Assembly (NCBI GenBank): GCA_023415335.1
Contig: JAEZLD010000037.1
Coordinates: 1 to 22,595, forward strand
Length of the DNA: 22,595 bases
Source: Bacillota bacterium
GTDB lineage: Bacteria > Bacillota > Clostridia > Clostridiales > Caloramatoraceae
Direction of reading: 5' to 3'
This document shows positions 1 to 7,751 of the stretch, one piece after another. Made by a program: the position numbers and the translations under genes. How positions within the stretch are numbered: the stretch's first letter is position 1; every line of letters starts with the position of its first letter. The notes under the pieces were generated by a model, which did no database searches, was not told where the DNA came from, and was given only the letters and a program-made list of their open reading frames with translations.

Positions 1-44
1 GTCTTCATTAGAACACTCTTCTTTTGATGTTCAGTTTGTAGCAT
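1..44 (-). CDS. 5' end of an unidentified gene leaving the left edge
   Basis: Only the first 14 codons (MLQTEHQKKSVLMK) are inside the window, so no family can be assigned. The start is supported by an ATG at 42-44 with a GGAGGT ribosome binding site about 8 bases upstream on the minus strand (around 53-58). The frame is open to the window edge. It is divergent from the Wzz-like gene at 348. Very little sequence is available, so this could still be a chance start behind a Shine-Dalgarno-like sequence. Confidence 0.5.
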   Translation of the reverse strand, partial: MLQTEHQKKSVLMK

Positions 45-168
45 AAAGGCCCACCTCCATTTTTTCTGTATAATTCTCTGTAAAGACTATCATTTATATT
101 TTATCCTTCATATTCTCCCATGTCTAGGAATAAATTCTTAATTTTATTGCAAGTTTCACTAATAAATA

Positions 169-216
169 TAGAAAGCTTAACTTCCATGAATAACAACATG
201 GAAGTTAAGCTTTCTA
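169..216. repeat. Perfect 20-bp inverted repeat with 8-nt loop
   Basis: Positions 169-188 and 197-216 are exact reverse complements, separated by the loop aataacaa. The stem holds two AAGCTT sites. It lies in the 303-base gap between the divergent starts at 44 and 348. On the minus strand the stem is followed by a T-rich but interrupted stretch (TATTTATTAG), and on the plus strand by no T run, so it is only a weak intrinsic terminator. It could be a transcription insulator, an operator or the remnant of a small mobile element. Confidence 0.75.
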
Positions 217-259
217 GGTTAAATTTACTTTAGATTAGTCCTTTTTAAAGGCTCTTCTA

Positions 260-288
260 TTGACACAAACTAATCTCATTGCTATGAT
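260..288 (+). promoter_or_regulatory. Sigma-A type promoter for the Wzz-like gene
   Basis: A perfect -35 box TTGACA (260-265) is followed by a 17-base spacer and a -10 box TATGAT (283-288), one mismatch from consensus. Transcription should start near 295, giving a leader of about 53 bases before the ATG at 348. Confidence 0.8.
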
Positions 289-335
289 TATTATGGTTGA
301 AAATATATATCGTTTTTATATAAGAAAGGAAATCT

Positions 336-342
336 AAGGAGG
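336..342 (+). promoter_or_regulatory. Ribosome binding site of the Wzz-like gene
   Basis: AAGGAGG, a full match to the anti-Shine-Dalgarno core, sits 5 bases before the ATG at 348 and fixes that start. Confidence 0.85.
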
Positions 343-347
343 TCTAT

Positions 348-1472
348 ATGAGTCAAAATGAAGAAACCATTAGTTTAAAGGACTTATTCATATATATATT
401 GAAGAAATGGCGAGTCCTTATAATTGCAATGTTTATTGGAGCGGTGCTATTAGGCATATATAAAGGCAAATTTAGCCCACAAGCTATACCTCTTAGTACT
501 GCAGAACAGCAGGAAATACAGGATCTGATTGATAAAAATAATGATTCCATTTCAGACTATACCTTAACTATAAAAGAAAATAAAAATAAACTAGTTGAAA
601 ACACTGATGCTATTAAATCCTATCAAGCTGAATTAGAGGTTCAAAAAGAACTTGTAGCTGATCTAGAAGCTATTGTAGCTAAATATAATAAAGCAGGAAC
701 ACAAGCATCAGATAATCTAGTAAGTTCAACTATCCAACTTGCTACGGAAAAGAAAAAAGTGTCAGTCTATGAAACCCAAATAGCAGAATTGCAACATGAA
801 AATTCTGAGATTCCTAAAACCAATTCTTCCTTGCAAGAAACAATTTATAAGCTAAAAAAGGATAACAGAGAATTGACGGAGTCACTATCATCACAACAAT
901 TTGTAAAAGCAGGTATGAGTTCTATTATAAAGTATGCTGTTTTGGGTGCTTTTTTGGGTGCATTTCTTATATGTGGAATTGCATTCCTTAAGTATATACT
1001 ATATAAAAAGCTCCGCAATGAGGACGAGCTTAGGGTAAAATATAATATTCGTGTTATAGGAAATCTCCATGTGATTCCTGAGGAAAAGAATAAGAATAAA
1101 ATTGATAAACTAATAAATAAATGGTCAGGTTACAATGTTGTAGTAGATGAACACCAGCAGTACAAGCTTATTTATGCTACCATTCAATTAATGTCCTCAA
1201 GCAAAGATAAAAAAGTCATTCTTACAGGAACTGTAGACCCTGTGCTGATAAATCAGATAATGGATAAATTAAATACAGTTCTTCCTCAGAATGATTGCAC
1301 TTTATGCACAATCCCAAACCCTGTATATGATGGAGATGCCCTTCTCAATATAAAAGAGAGTAGCGTTATATTAGTAGAAGCAAAATATGTATCAGACATG
1401 CGTGAAATTGACAAACTTATAGATATCTTATATGCAGGAAAATCAGAGGTACTGGGAGCAGTTATTCTATAG
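348..1472 (+). CDS. Wzz/CpsC-like chain-length protein with degenerate BY-kinase-like tail
   Basis: Membrane protein of the polysaccharide co-polymerase (Wzz) type, expected to act with Wzy in setting polymer length at the cytoplasmic membrane. The 374 residues show a cytoplasmic N-terminus, TM1 at about 22-39, a long Lys/Glu/Gln-rich external segment at about 53-180 likely to be coiled coil, TM2 at about 195-218, then a cytoplasmic tail. Residues 285-374 resemble the fold of bacterial tyrosine kinases (KKVILTGTVDP where the Walker A strand would be; SSVILVEAKYVSDMREID and EVLGAVIL like the late strands), but the P-loop GKS/T and recognisable Walker motifs are absent. It is transcribed toward the main operon from its own promoter. 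No tyrosine cluster is seen at the C-terminus. The co-polymerase assignment is fairly secure; the degenerate kinase reading is inference by eye. Confidence 0.75.
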   Translation: MSQNEETISLKDLFIYILKKWRVLIIAMFIGAVLLGIYKGKFSPQAIPLSTAEQQEIQDLIDKNNDSISDYTLTIKENKNKLVENTDAIKSYQAELEVQKELVADLEAIVAKYNKAGTQASDNLVSSTIQLATEKKKVSVYETQIAELQHENSEIPKTNSSLQETIYKLKKDNRELTESLSSQQFVKAGMSSIIKYAVLGAFLGAFLICGIAFLKYILYKKLRNEDELRVKYNIRVIGNLHVIPEEKNKNKIDKLINKWSGYNVVVDEHQQYKLIYATIQLMSSSKDKKVILTGTVDPVLINQIMDKLNTVLPQNDCTLCTIPNPVYDGDALLNIKESSVILVEAKYVSDMREIDKLIDILYAGKSEVLGAVIL

Positions 1473-1485
1473 ATTTATAAATGAT

Positions 1486-1537
1486 AGAGGAGAGTTTTAC
1501 TGATATTTGTGTAAATCAAATCCCCAGTCTCTCTTCT
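1486..1537 (+). terminator. Weak candidate terminator of the Wzz-like gene
   Basis: AGAGGAGAG (1486-1494) can pair with CTCTCTTCT (1529-1537) through 9 bp including one G-U, and ACTG/CAGT extends the stem after a four-base bulge. Only a short T-poor sequence follows (CTTAATG), so termination is uncertain. Confidence 0.3.
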
Positions 1538-1565
1538 CTTAATGTATAAAGCATTGGCTGATAAT

Positions 1566-1609
1566 AAAAACCCCGATATAAGCTCTTCTTTATCGAATTT
1601 ATATCGGGG
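1566..1609 (-). terminator. Intrinsic terminator of the minus-strand acyl/sugar operon
   Basis: CCCCGATATA (1571-1580) and its exact complement (1600-1609) form a 10-bp stem with a 19-base loop. On the minus strand the GC-rich base is followed directly by TTTTTATTAT (from 1570 downward). It lies about 50 bases past the stop of the thioesterase gene, the last gene of the minus-strand operon. There is no T run on the plus side, so it serves mainly the minus strand. Confidence 0.85.
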
Positions 1610-1658
1610 TACTCAATTTAACATATTTAAAGGCACTAATTATCAACAAACTTTTGTA

Positions 1659-2369
1659 TCATAGAGTAATTATCTTATTATTGATTATATTAGCCATTTC
1701 CATATAGTACTCATTTATAAAGAAATGATTATGGCCAAACTCATACATTTCAGTTGTACCAGTAGTAATGTCCTTCCAGCCTTCGACCGTTTCCTTAGGC
1801 GAATCAGCTTCACTGTAGAAAACTAATATATCATTTCCTATATTCTGAGGCAATGGTATATATTTATACTGGCTCCATACTTTATAGTCTGATTTTAGGG
1901 GTTCCAGATATATGTCTAAGAATCTTCTATTCTGCAAGATTCTCTCATCCATTCCACCTAACCGCTTTACCTTTTCTATAAACTCATCTTCACCAAGGAA
2001 TGCATATTTCTGACTCATAAACTGATGGTCTAAAAATCCCCTGGCACATAAGACCATAATCTGTGGTGAACTATCTAGCACATTTGTTCTTATAAGGTCA
2101 TATACCAATGCGCTTCCCATACTATATCCGAGAAGTGCATATGGAAGATTTGTATTTCTCTTATCTTTAATAAAAGCAGCTACATCCTCAAGGAATGCAT
2201 TGTACTCTAAAATAAAATTATTTTTTCGTCTGGCTCCCCTGCCAGCATATTCAATACTTATTGCTTCAATACTTTCGTCAAGGCAAGAAATGAGCTTGTT
2301 AAAAGACTTTGCATTGCCTCCTGCGAACGGGAGCAGAAATAGCTGTATCTTCTTTTCCATATGATCCAT
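1659..2369 (-). CDS. Type II thioesterase (GrsT/TEII family)
   Basis: Alpha/beta-hydrolase of the external thioesterase family that hydrolyses wrong or stalled acyl groups from phosphopantetheine carriers. The 236 residues match the usual length. Visible are FLLPFAGG at about 11-18 (oxyanion region), EYAGRGAR at 40-47 and the nucleophile motif GYSMGS with Ser83. Asp189 in SEADSP and His215 in GHNHFF complete a plausible triad. It is the last gene of the operon and shares it with an acyl carrier protein 5 kb upstream, which is its likely substrate. The first ATG (2369) sits only 2 bases after a GAGG, whereas the second ATG (2360, MEKK) has 11 bases, so the start may be either. The family is secure; the actual acyl substrate is unknown. 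Confidence 0.88.
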   Translation of the reverse strand: MDHMEKKIQLFLLPFAGGNAKSFNKLISCLDESIEAISIEYAGRGARRKNNFILEYNAFLEDVAAFIKDKRNTNLPYALLGYSMGSALVYDLIRTNVLDSSPQIMVLCARGFLDHQFMSQKYAFLGEDEFIEKVKRLGGMDERILQNRRFLDIYLEPLKSDYKVWSQYKYIPLPQNIGNDILVFYSEADSPKETVEGWKDITTGTTEMYEFGHNHFFINEYYMEMANIINNKIITL

Positions 2370-2377
2370 AGCCTCTA

Positions 2378-3127
2378 TTAACCAATTCCACCGTCAACTC
2401 TTATTATCTGACCTGTTACATAGGAGCTCAAATCACTTGCGAGGACAACCATCATGTTTGCTATTTCTCTTGGCTCTGCAGGCCTATGCATGGGACAACG
2501 TTCCATAATCTTAGCAAAATCTTCTTCAGACATTGTTTTAATTAATTCTGTATCAACTACGCCAGGTGCCACCGCATTAACACGAATATTATAATCTGAA
2601 AGTTCTTTAGCTAGTGATTTAGTCATAGCATAAATAGCTGCTTTACTTGCGCTGTACATGGTCTGCCCACGATTCCCATCAAACCCTAGATAAGATGCTG
2701 TACTTACAATACAGCCACTTTTTACCCGCATCATCTGCCTTGCAATCAGTTGTGTCAATTGAATATGTGCAAAGAAATTTGACTCAAATAAATCATGAGC
2801 CTTCTCCATAGAAAGCATAGGCAGTAAAGCATCATATGTAGTGCCTGCGTTATTAACCAGCACATCAACATTGAGCTTTTCTTGTCTGATTTGTTGAACT
2901 GCAGATTTCATCTGTGTTGGGTCTGTCATTTCAAAATATATAGGCTTAATCCAAACACCATATTTCTCAGACATCTGCTCCATATCCTTCTCGAATTCAT
3001 CATTCTGTAATCTGGCACATGCCCACACATTAGCGCCATGCTCTGCAAAGGCTTCAACAGCTGCACGCCCAATTCCTCTCCGCGAACCAGTTATTATAAC
3101 GTTTTTTCCCTGTAGGAGTTTCATCAT
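2378..3127 (-). CDS. SDR oxidoreductase, FabG-like 3-oxoacyl reductase
   Basis: Classical short-chain dehydrogenase/reductase of 249 residues, the family's normal length. It shows the cofactor motif TGSRRGIG (13-20), NNAG (92-95), Asn117, and the catalytic set Ser145, Tyr158, Lys162 (YSASK), ending with the FabG-like TGQIIRVDGG. The closest textbook role is NADPH-dependent reduction of a 3-oxoacyl-carrier thioester to the 3-hydroxyacyl form; with an ACP in the same operon this is plausible, though a sugar or small aldehyde/ketone substrate cannot be excluded. Two adjacent ATGs exist; AGAGGTG is 2 bases from the first (3127) and 5 from the second (3124), so the protein may begin one residue later. 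It is separated from the dehydrogenase upstream by 7 bases. Confidence 0.88.
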   Translation of the reverse strand: MMKLLQGKNVIITGSRRGIGRAAVEAFAEHGANVWACARLQNDEFEKDMEQMSEKYGVWIKPIYFEMTDPTQMKSAVQQIRQEKLNVDVLVNNAGTTYDALLPMLSMEKAHDLFESNFFAHIQLTQLIARQMMRVKSGCIVSTASYLGFDGNRGQTMYSASKAAIYAMTKSLAKELSDYNIRVNAVAPGVVDTELIKTMSEEDFAKIMERCPMHRPAEPREIANMMVVLASDLSSYVTGQIIRVDGGIG

Positions 3128-3134
3128 ATCACCT

Positions 3135-4103
3135 CTAATCTACCGTTTTTAAAACCTGTCGTACATTTTCCACTGCATCGAAGAATGCTCTGTATTCTTC
3201 AGGTGACCAACGCTCGCGTAGCCTCTGTTGTACGCCATTGGCTCCTATAACGGAAGGAACTGAAAGCGATACATCCAGGACGCCTTGTTCACCTTGAAGC
3301 GGAGAACAAACCGATGCAATCGTCGGTGCCTGATTTAAAATTGCGTTTGCTAGGTTACATACGCAGGTTGCAATACCATAGTGGGTTTTACCCTTTGTGC
3401 GAATGATTTCGGCACCCATTCTTTTAACATTTTGGGCAATGGTGCTGCGAACACTATCATCCCAAGGAAGTAAAGCATTTTCACAGTACTCAGCAATAGC
3501 AAGTCCACCTACAGTTACACGACTCCATATAGGTACCTGGGCATCGCCATGCTCTCCAACTACAAATCCGTTGATTACTCCAGTGCTTAAACCCACATAA
3601 TCTGCAATAGATCTTATAAAGCGTGAGGTGTCAAGCATACATCCAGACCCAAAAACCATGCCATTGGGCAGTTCCATCCATTCGCTTACTTTCTGGGTCA
3701 GAATATCTACTGGATTGGTAATAACAAGAATAACACCACGAGTATAATGCCTTTTAATTTCATCGGTTACAGCCTTCATAGACCGAGTATTTTCCACTGC
3801 GAGGTCAAGCCTGCTTTCCCCAGGCTGTCTGTTTCGTCCGCATGTTATGATTATCAAATCACAGTCTGCACAATCAGAGTAATCTCCGGCATAAACATCA
3901 GTTGTCCCCAGATATGGTATACCGTGTCTAATATCAAGTGCTTCGCCCTGTGCTTTTTCAGAGTTAATATCGATCAATACAACCTCCCTGGCTATATTGC
4001 GTAAAGTAAGTGCATATGTAATGGATGCACCTACAAACCCCGTTCCTATGATTGCGACTTTTCTTTTTCCTATTTCATAACTACCCCTTGTAATGATAAT
4101 CAC
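3135..4103 (-). CDS. L-lactate/malate dehydrogenase family enzyme with Arg at the specificity position
   Basis: NAD-dependent 2-hydroxyacid dehydrogenase of the LDH/MDH superfamily, 322 residues. GTGFVG (20-25) binds NAD, DIN (45-47) follows the second strand, and the active site is seen as Arg98 (PGESR), Asp158 and Arg161 (GSGCMLDTSRF) and His185 (VVGEHGD). The overall sequence is LDH-like, including Glu96 in the mobile loop, but the loop reads GRNRQPGESR, placing Arg92 where LDHs carry the Gln that selects pyruvate; Arg there is typical of malate dehydrogenases. The substrate may therefore be oxaloacetate or another acidic or bulky 2-oxoacid. Start is a GTG at 4103 in a GTGA overlap with the LuxC-like stop, with little Shine-Dalgarno of its own, implying translational coupling. 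A bulk fermentative LDH would not be expected inside this operon. Confidence 0.85.
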   Translation of the reverse strand: MIIITRGSYEIGKRKVAIIGTGFVGASITYALTLRNIAREVVLIDINSEKAQGEALDIRHGIPYLGTTDVYAGDYSDCADCDLIIITCGRNRQPGESRLDLAVENTRSMKAVTDEIKRHYTRGVILVITNPVDILTQKVSEWMELPNGMVFGSGCMLDTSRFIRSIADYVGLSTGVINGFVVGEHGDAQVPIWSRVTVGGLAIAEYCENALLPWDDSVRSTIAQNVKRMGAEIIRTKGKTHYGIATCVCNLANAILNQAPTIASVCSPLQGEQGVLDVSLSVPSVIGANGVQQRLRERWSPEEYRAFFDAVENVRQVLKTVD

Positions 4104-5281
4104 CCCAAATCCACATATCTTGACAACATTCTGGCCAAATCAAAGCCATCCCACATAATTCCGATATCCATCGCTTTGCCTATTGGAACAATACGGTCTA
4201 TGCCACGCAAACGGTTACCTACAACAAACCTTCGTACTTCCTCTGGGTCAATTCCAAAATAAGTAACAGTCTGGAACTTATCTGTTACAAAAGGAGTAAT
4301 GTCATCCAAACTATCATATGCATATTCATAGAAGTATCCACCCTTACCCCGCAGCTCAGTAAGGTTTCCTTCCAGTCCATAAAGCTTAACTCTATAGAGC
4401 AGGTTTGTTTTCTTTTCCACCTTTTCTATTGGCTTACCATCAAGAATATCTTCAAACATATGAGTATACTTATCCACCCCAAGAGCAGCCTGTAAATCAT
4501 ATTTTTTCTGGGCAAAATTATAAAGTGCATCCCAGAACTTGCTTCTAGCCTCTTCGCTGTCATTCTTCCAGAAAATCAGCTGCTCACTGGAGCATGCATT
4601 CTGGTCCATAAGATAGGTATCATTGTAGAAATTATCTGCAAGACGGGACACAGCAGCCTCATCTGCATCGAGAATTGCATTGCCATCTATAATACAGATA
4701 GAATATCTATCAGCAAAACAAATATCTATACATCTGGGTTTACAAGGCATGGTCTTTACAGCAGCAATTGTTTTGTCACCACCCCAGATAACTCTGGCAT
4801 CAGCATTACTACAAAATTCTGCAGTAATTTCATCATCATGGCCATATCTTACAAAAGCCGTGCGCTTTTCAATTTCGGGACAGCTTACCATTGTCTCTGA
4901 AACCGCATCACACACAGGTTTTATCTGCGGATATGGCTTGCTGGATAGCCGAACAATATTTGAACAGCCGGCTAAAAGACCAAACATATAGCTGAAAGCA
5001 AAATTGATAGGTATGTTTCCTGGTGCAACATGGAAGCATAAGCCTCTTCCCAATCTTTTATCTGCCTCTGGGCAGTTCTCCTTCATTTTCTGAAGGTTAG
5101 ATTTTCTACACCAGAAAGCTAATGCAGAAATATCCGGATACGCGCGCAGGGATGGGGACTTCATAAGATTTTTTGACAGTAAGGTTAAAAATTCTATGGC
5201 TTCATCGCTATATGCTTGAAGCGGTGCAGCTGTGATATTTTCAGAGCCTACCAAATATTCAACGTTTTTCATAAGTATCAC
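4100..5281 (-). CDS. LuxC-like acyl-thioester reductase
   Basis: Member of the LuxC branch of the aldehyde dehydrogenase superfamily, which reduces an activated acyl group (acyl-protein, acyl-CoA or acyl-ACP) to the aldehyde with NADPH. The 393 residues carry the LuxC signature HVAPGNIPINFAFSY (84-98) followed by AGCSNIVRLSSKP, and the acyl-accepting cysteine Cys230 in DQNACSSEQ. The gene overlaps the LuxE-like gene by 23 bases, the same pairing as in luminous bacteria, but no luciferase genes are present. Its product here is probably a short-chain aldehyde intermediate rather than a long fatty aldehyde. The start is a GTG at 5281 with AAGGGG about 5 bases ahead; an ATG at 5272 (MKNVEYL) is the alternative but lies about 14 bases from that site. 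Confidence 0.85.
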   Translation of the reverse strand: MILMKNVEYLVGSENITAAPLQAYSDEAIEFLTLLSKNLMKSPSLRAYPDISALAFWCRKSNLQKMKENCPEADKRLGRGLCFHVAPGNIPINFAFSYMFGLLAGCSNIVRLSSKPYPQIKPVCDAVSETMVSCPEIEKRTAFVRYGHDDEITAEFCSNADARVIWGGDKTIAAVKTMPCKPRCIDICFADRYSICIIDGNAILDADEAAVSRLADNFYNDTYLMDQNACSSEQLIFWKNDSEEARSKFWDALYNFAQKKYDLQAALGVDKYTHMFEDILDGKPIEKVEKKTNLLYRVKLYGLEGNLTELRGKGGYFYEYAYDSLDDITPFVTDKFQTVTYFGIDPEEVRRFVVGNRLRGIDRIVPIGKAMDIGIMWDGFDLARMLSRYVDLG

Positions 5282-6305
5282 TGCACCCCCTTATTTCAGC
5301 ACCTTTAATTCTTCCGTAAATCGCAAAGTATTTTCCCTTTCTGCCACATGGGCAGTCATCCACTCCAATTATTTCTCCTTCATCTTCAGTCAAAAGTATA
5401 TGCCCTGGATAGCTTGTTGGAAGAAGTGACCTGCATTCGATTAATCCTCTTCCCGTTTTCTTTTCAGTAAAATCTCCCGGGTCACGAATAATAACGTCTG
5501 AGAAAATCGAAGCGTGAAGATGTCCACAGGGACATTCCATAAATATTGAGCCAGTCTGTTCAACCATTCCATAATAGTTCAAAACTGTATCAACACCACA
5601 GGCTTCTTTTACCCTTGCCTTAAAGGTATCATTATCTACAGCCTGATCTTTAAGCTTTTTCCAACCGCCTCCGTGAATCAGAACTCCATTAAGGTTAAGA
5701 GGTTCTCCCCTCTTTATAAGTTCCTGAACGAAGTATTGCCAAATCATGAAGGTAAATCCGAATAGCAATATTCTCTCCCCTTCATGTTTTTTCAAGAACT
5801 CTTCAATAACGGGGATGTTAAGTTCCATATTCTCATCCAATGCATAAGTCATATCACGGCCAAGCATAGAAAATCCAAGAATTCCTGCTCCACGAGCCGA
5901 AAACATGTTTCGATTCTTCAAAACCGCACTAGAGTCAATAACCAGCATTGGCATGCGCTTCTTTCCAATGAAGTCTGTAACTATTTTATTAAGCACCTTG
6001 GTCTGCCTTGCAGAGGTCTCACGGTCAAGGTAAATCCTTGAAACCTGCTGCCCAGTTGTTCCGGATGAGGTCATTGTTTTTATAACATGGTCACTTCCGG
6101 TACTACGAAGGTCATATTCCTTAAAGAGCCGGACTGGAAGAGATGGCGTGTCTTCTCCTAACACTTCACATATCTTTTTATAAGGTGCACATTTTTCGCT
6201 ATGATATTCTGATAATTGATACATCCACTCGGCATATTTTCTATCTTTCTCATCCTGAGAAAGACTATAAGGAGGGATACTAAGTATTTCTTCATAATCT
6301 AACAT
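5259..6305 (-). CDS. LuxE-like acyl-protein synthetase
   Basis: Adenylate-forming enzyme of the LuxE family: activates a carboxylic acid with ATP and passes it, as a thioester, to its partner LuxC-type reductase. The 348 residues include LFKEYDLRS, the AMP-binding motif TSSGTTGQ near residue 80-87, NYYGMVEQTG like the A5 motif, and a C-terminal GR..GAEIRGC in which Cys341 occupies the place of the LuxE acyl-accepting cysteine. Two CPCG motifs (MECPCGHLH and DDCPCGRKG) supply four further cysteines that could hold a structural metal. Its 3' end overlaps the LuxC-like gene, so the two are coupled. It is preceded by the separate AMP ligase gene, giving two acid-activating enzymes in tandem. The family is well supported; the acid is unknown. 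Confidence 0.85.
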   Translation of the reverse strand: MLDYEEILSIPPYSLSQDEKDRKYAEWMYQLSEYHSEKCAPYKKICEVLGEDTPSLPVRLFKEYDLRSTGSDHVIKTMTSSGTTGQQVSRIYLDRETSARQTKVLNKIVTDFIGKKRMPMLVIDSSAVLKNRNMFSARGAGILGFSMLGRDMTYALDENMELNIPVIEEFLKKHEGERILLFGFTFMIWQYFVQELIKRGEPLNLNGVLIHGGGWKKLKDQAVDNDTFKARVKEACGVDTVLNYYGMVEQTGSIFMECPCGHLHASIFSDVIIRDPGDFTEKKTGRGLIECRSLLPTSYPGHILLTEDEGEIIGVDDCPCGRKGKYFAIYGRIKGAEIRGCSDTYEKR

Positions 6306-6330
6306 TTTAGCAACTCCACGCTCCTCTCTT

Positions 6331-7722
6331 CTATTTCAGTTCTGAGTACATTACCTTGCCAGAATCATTGTGTGGAATCTTATCTATATAAATTGCAGTA
6401 AAAGCTGCACGATTCAATCCTGTTTTTTCACTGATAAAGTCTACTACTCCACTGGTATCCTTACTCGTCGTATATATACGCATGTGGTCATCCTCTCCTA
6501 TACATGCAGCTTCATATCCAGCCTTAGAAAGAAGTTCTTCAATTTCTACAAGGTTGACCCTGTTGCCGAAGATCTTCAGAAAGCGTTTTTTACGACCAAC
6601 TACATAGTAGTAACCATCTCCATCACGCTTGGCCATATCACCAGTTTCAAGCCTGCCATACCTCTCATCGCCCTTTGCAAGGTCACTTCGATTCACAGCA
6701 TAGCCAAGGGTGACATTATCACCATAGTAAACCAGCTCACCTACTTTATCAGTTTCCGTGATTACACTTCCATCTACGTCAATAAGCTCGAAACGTCCTC
6801 CGGGAATAGGAATGCCTATACTGCCAGTCTTCTCAACAGCACGGTCTGCAGGCACATAGCTCATACGTGCAGTAGCCTCTGTAGCACCATACATAACAAT
6901 CAAAGCCTTGCCTTGTTCACGCATACCAGAAGCAAACTTGTAATGCAGTTCTTCTCCTAGTCGCCCACCAGCCTGTGTAATATAGCGGAGTGATGGAAGA
7001 TTCATTCTTAGGAAACGCAGCCTGTCAAGCATCTGATAGGTATAAGGGACAGCCCCAAAGGTTGTTGCACCCTTCTCTCGGAAGAAATTCCAGAATCCTC
7101 TATCAAAAAACGTCTGTTCAGTAAGTATAATTCCAGCCCCTGCCATAAGGTGCGACTGAACTATTGAAAGCCCATAAGTATAGCTCATAGGCAGAGTGGT
7201 AATCGCCCTGTCTTCCTTTAATATTCCTAGATACTCAACAATAGATGCTGTATTAGCCTGGATATTCCTATAGGTCTGGCGCACAAACTTAGGGCTTCCT
7301 GTACTTCCTGAGGTAGTAAGCATTATTGCAAGCTCATCGTCCATCTCTGGTGCTTCTGAACCTGTTGATATAAGGCTATACCCTTCATATGTATATATAA
7401 CCTTTCCCTCAAAAAATCCTTCTGGACACCAAATGTACTGTGGCAGATAGTGTTTATATAATTCTTCAAAGAGTGTCTTATCAATAGATGAATTAAGTAA
7501 TACTGGGACAATCCGCTTCTGTAAGAATCCAATATATCCAGCTACCGATGCGATACAATTCTTGCATACAAGGAATACAAATGAACGCGTCGGCACTCCA
7601 TTGGTTATATTCTTAGCTGCTTCATCTAGTTGAGCATATGAAATCTCTTCTTCAACCGTTGATAATGCAACCTGCTGTCCTTTATCTTTAATTAAATTCC
7701 AAAAAAACGTATTATCCACCAT
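6331..7722 (-). CDS. AMP-forming acyl ligase (acyl-CoA synthetase/A-domain family)
   Basis: Stand-alone adenylation enzyme of 463 residues, somewhat short for the family and close in size to DltA-like or acyl-ACP ligases. Motifs in order: TTSGSTGSPK (136-145, phosphate loop), MYGATEA (277-283), TGD (360-362, ribose-binding Asp), GRKKRFLKIFGNRVN (376-390, hinge) and the catalytic Lys456 in NDSGKV. It should convert a carboxylic acid to acyl-AMP and then transfer it to a pantetheine thiol. The acyl carrier protein gene lies 29 bases upstream, making that ACP the likely acceptor. The acid cannot be read from the sequence. The start ATG at 7722 gives MVDNTFFWNL; the RBS region is not strong. Confidence 0.85.
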   Translation of the reverse strand: MVDNTFFWNLIKDKGQQVALSTVEEEISYAQLDEAAKNITNGVPTRSFVFLVCKNCIASVAGYIGFLQKRIVPVLLNSSIDKTLFEELYKHYLPQYIWCPEGFFEGKVIYTYEGYSLISTGSEAPEMDDELAIMLTTSGSTGSPKFVRQTYRNIQANTASIVEYLGILKEDRAITTLPMSYTYGLSIVQSHLMAGAGIILTEQTFFDRGFWNFFREKGATTFGAVPYTYQMLDRLRFLRMNLPSLRYITQAGGRLGEELHYKFASGMREQGKALIVMYGATEATARMSYVPADRAVEKTGSIGIPIPGGRFELIDVDGSVITETDKVGELVYYGDNVTLGYAVNRSDLAKGDERYGRLETGDMAKRDGDGYYYVVGRKKRFLKIFGNRVNLVEIEELLSKAGYEAACIGEDDHMRIYTTSKDTSGVVDFISEKTGLNRAAFTAIYIDKIPHNDSGKVMYSELK

Positions 7723-7751
7723 TATAATACCCCCACCAATTGTACTTTATC

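Noticed and set aside
3135..6305. LuxC and LuxE as a bioluminescence operon
   Set aside because: No luxA, luxB or luxD is present; the genes are inside a polysaccharide operon with an ACP and a sugar aminotransferase.
6370..6960. A 196-codon plus-strand frame opposite the AMP ligase
   Set aside because: It is antisense to a gene with all expected motifs, has no ribosome binding site or family features, and reads like a complement shadow.
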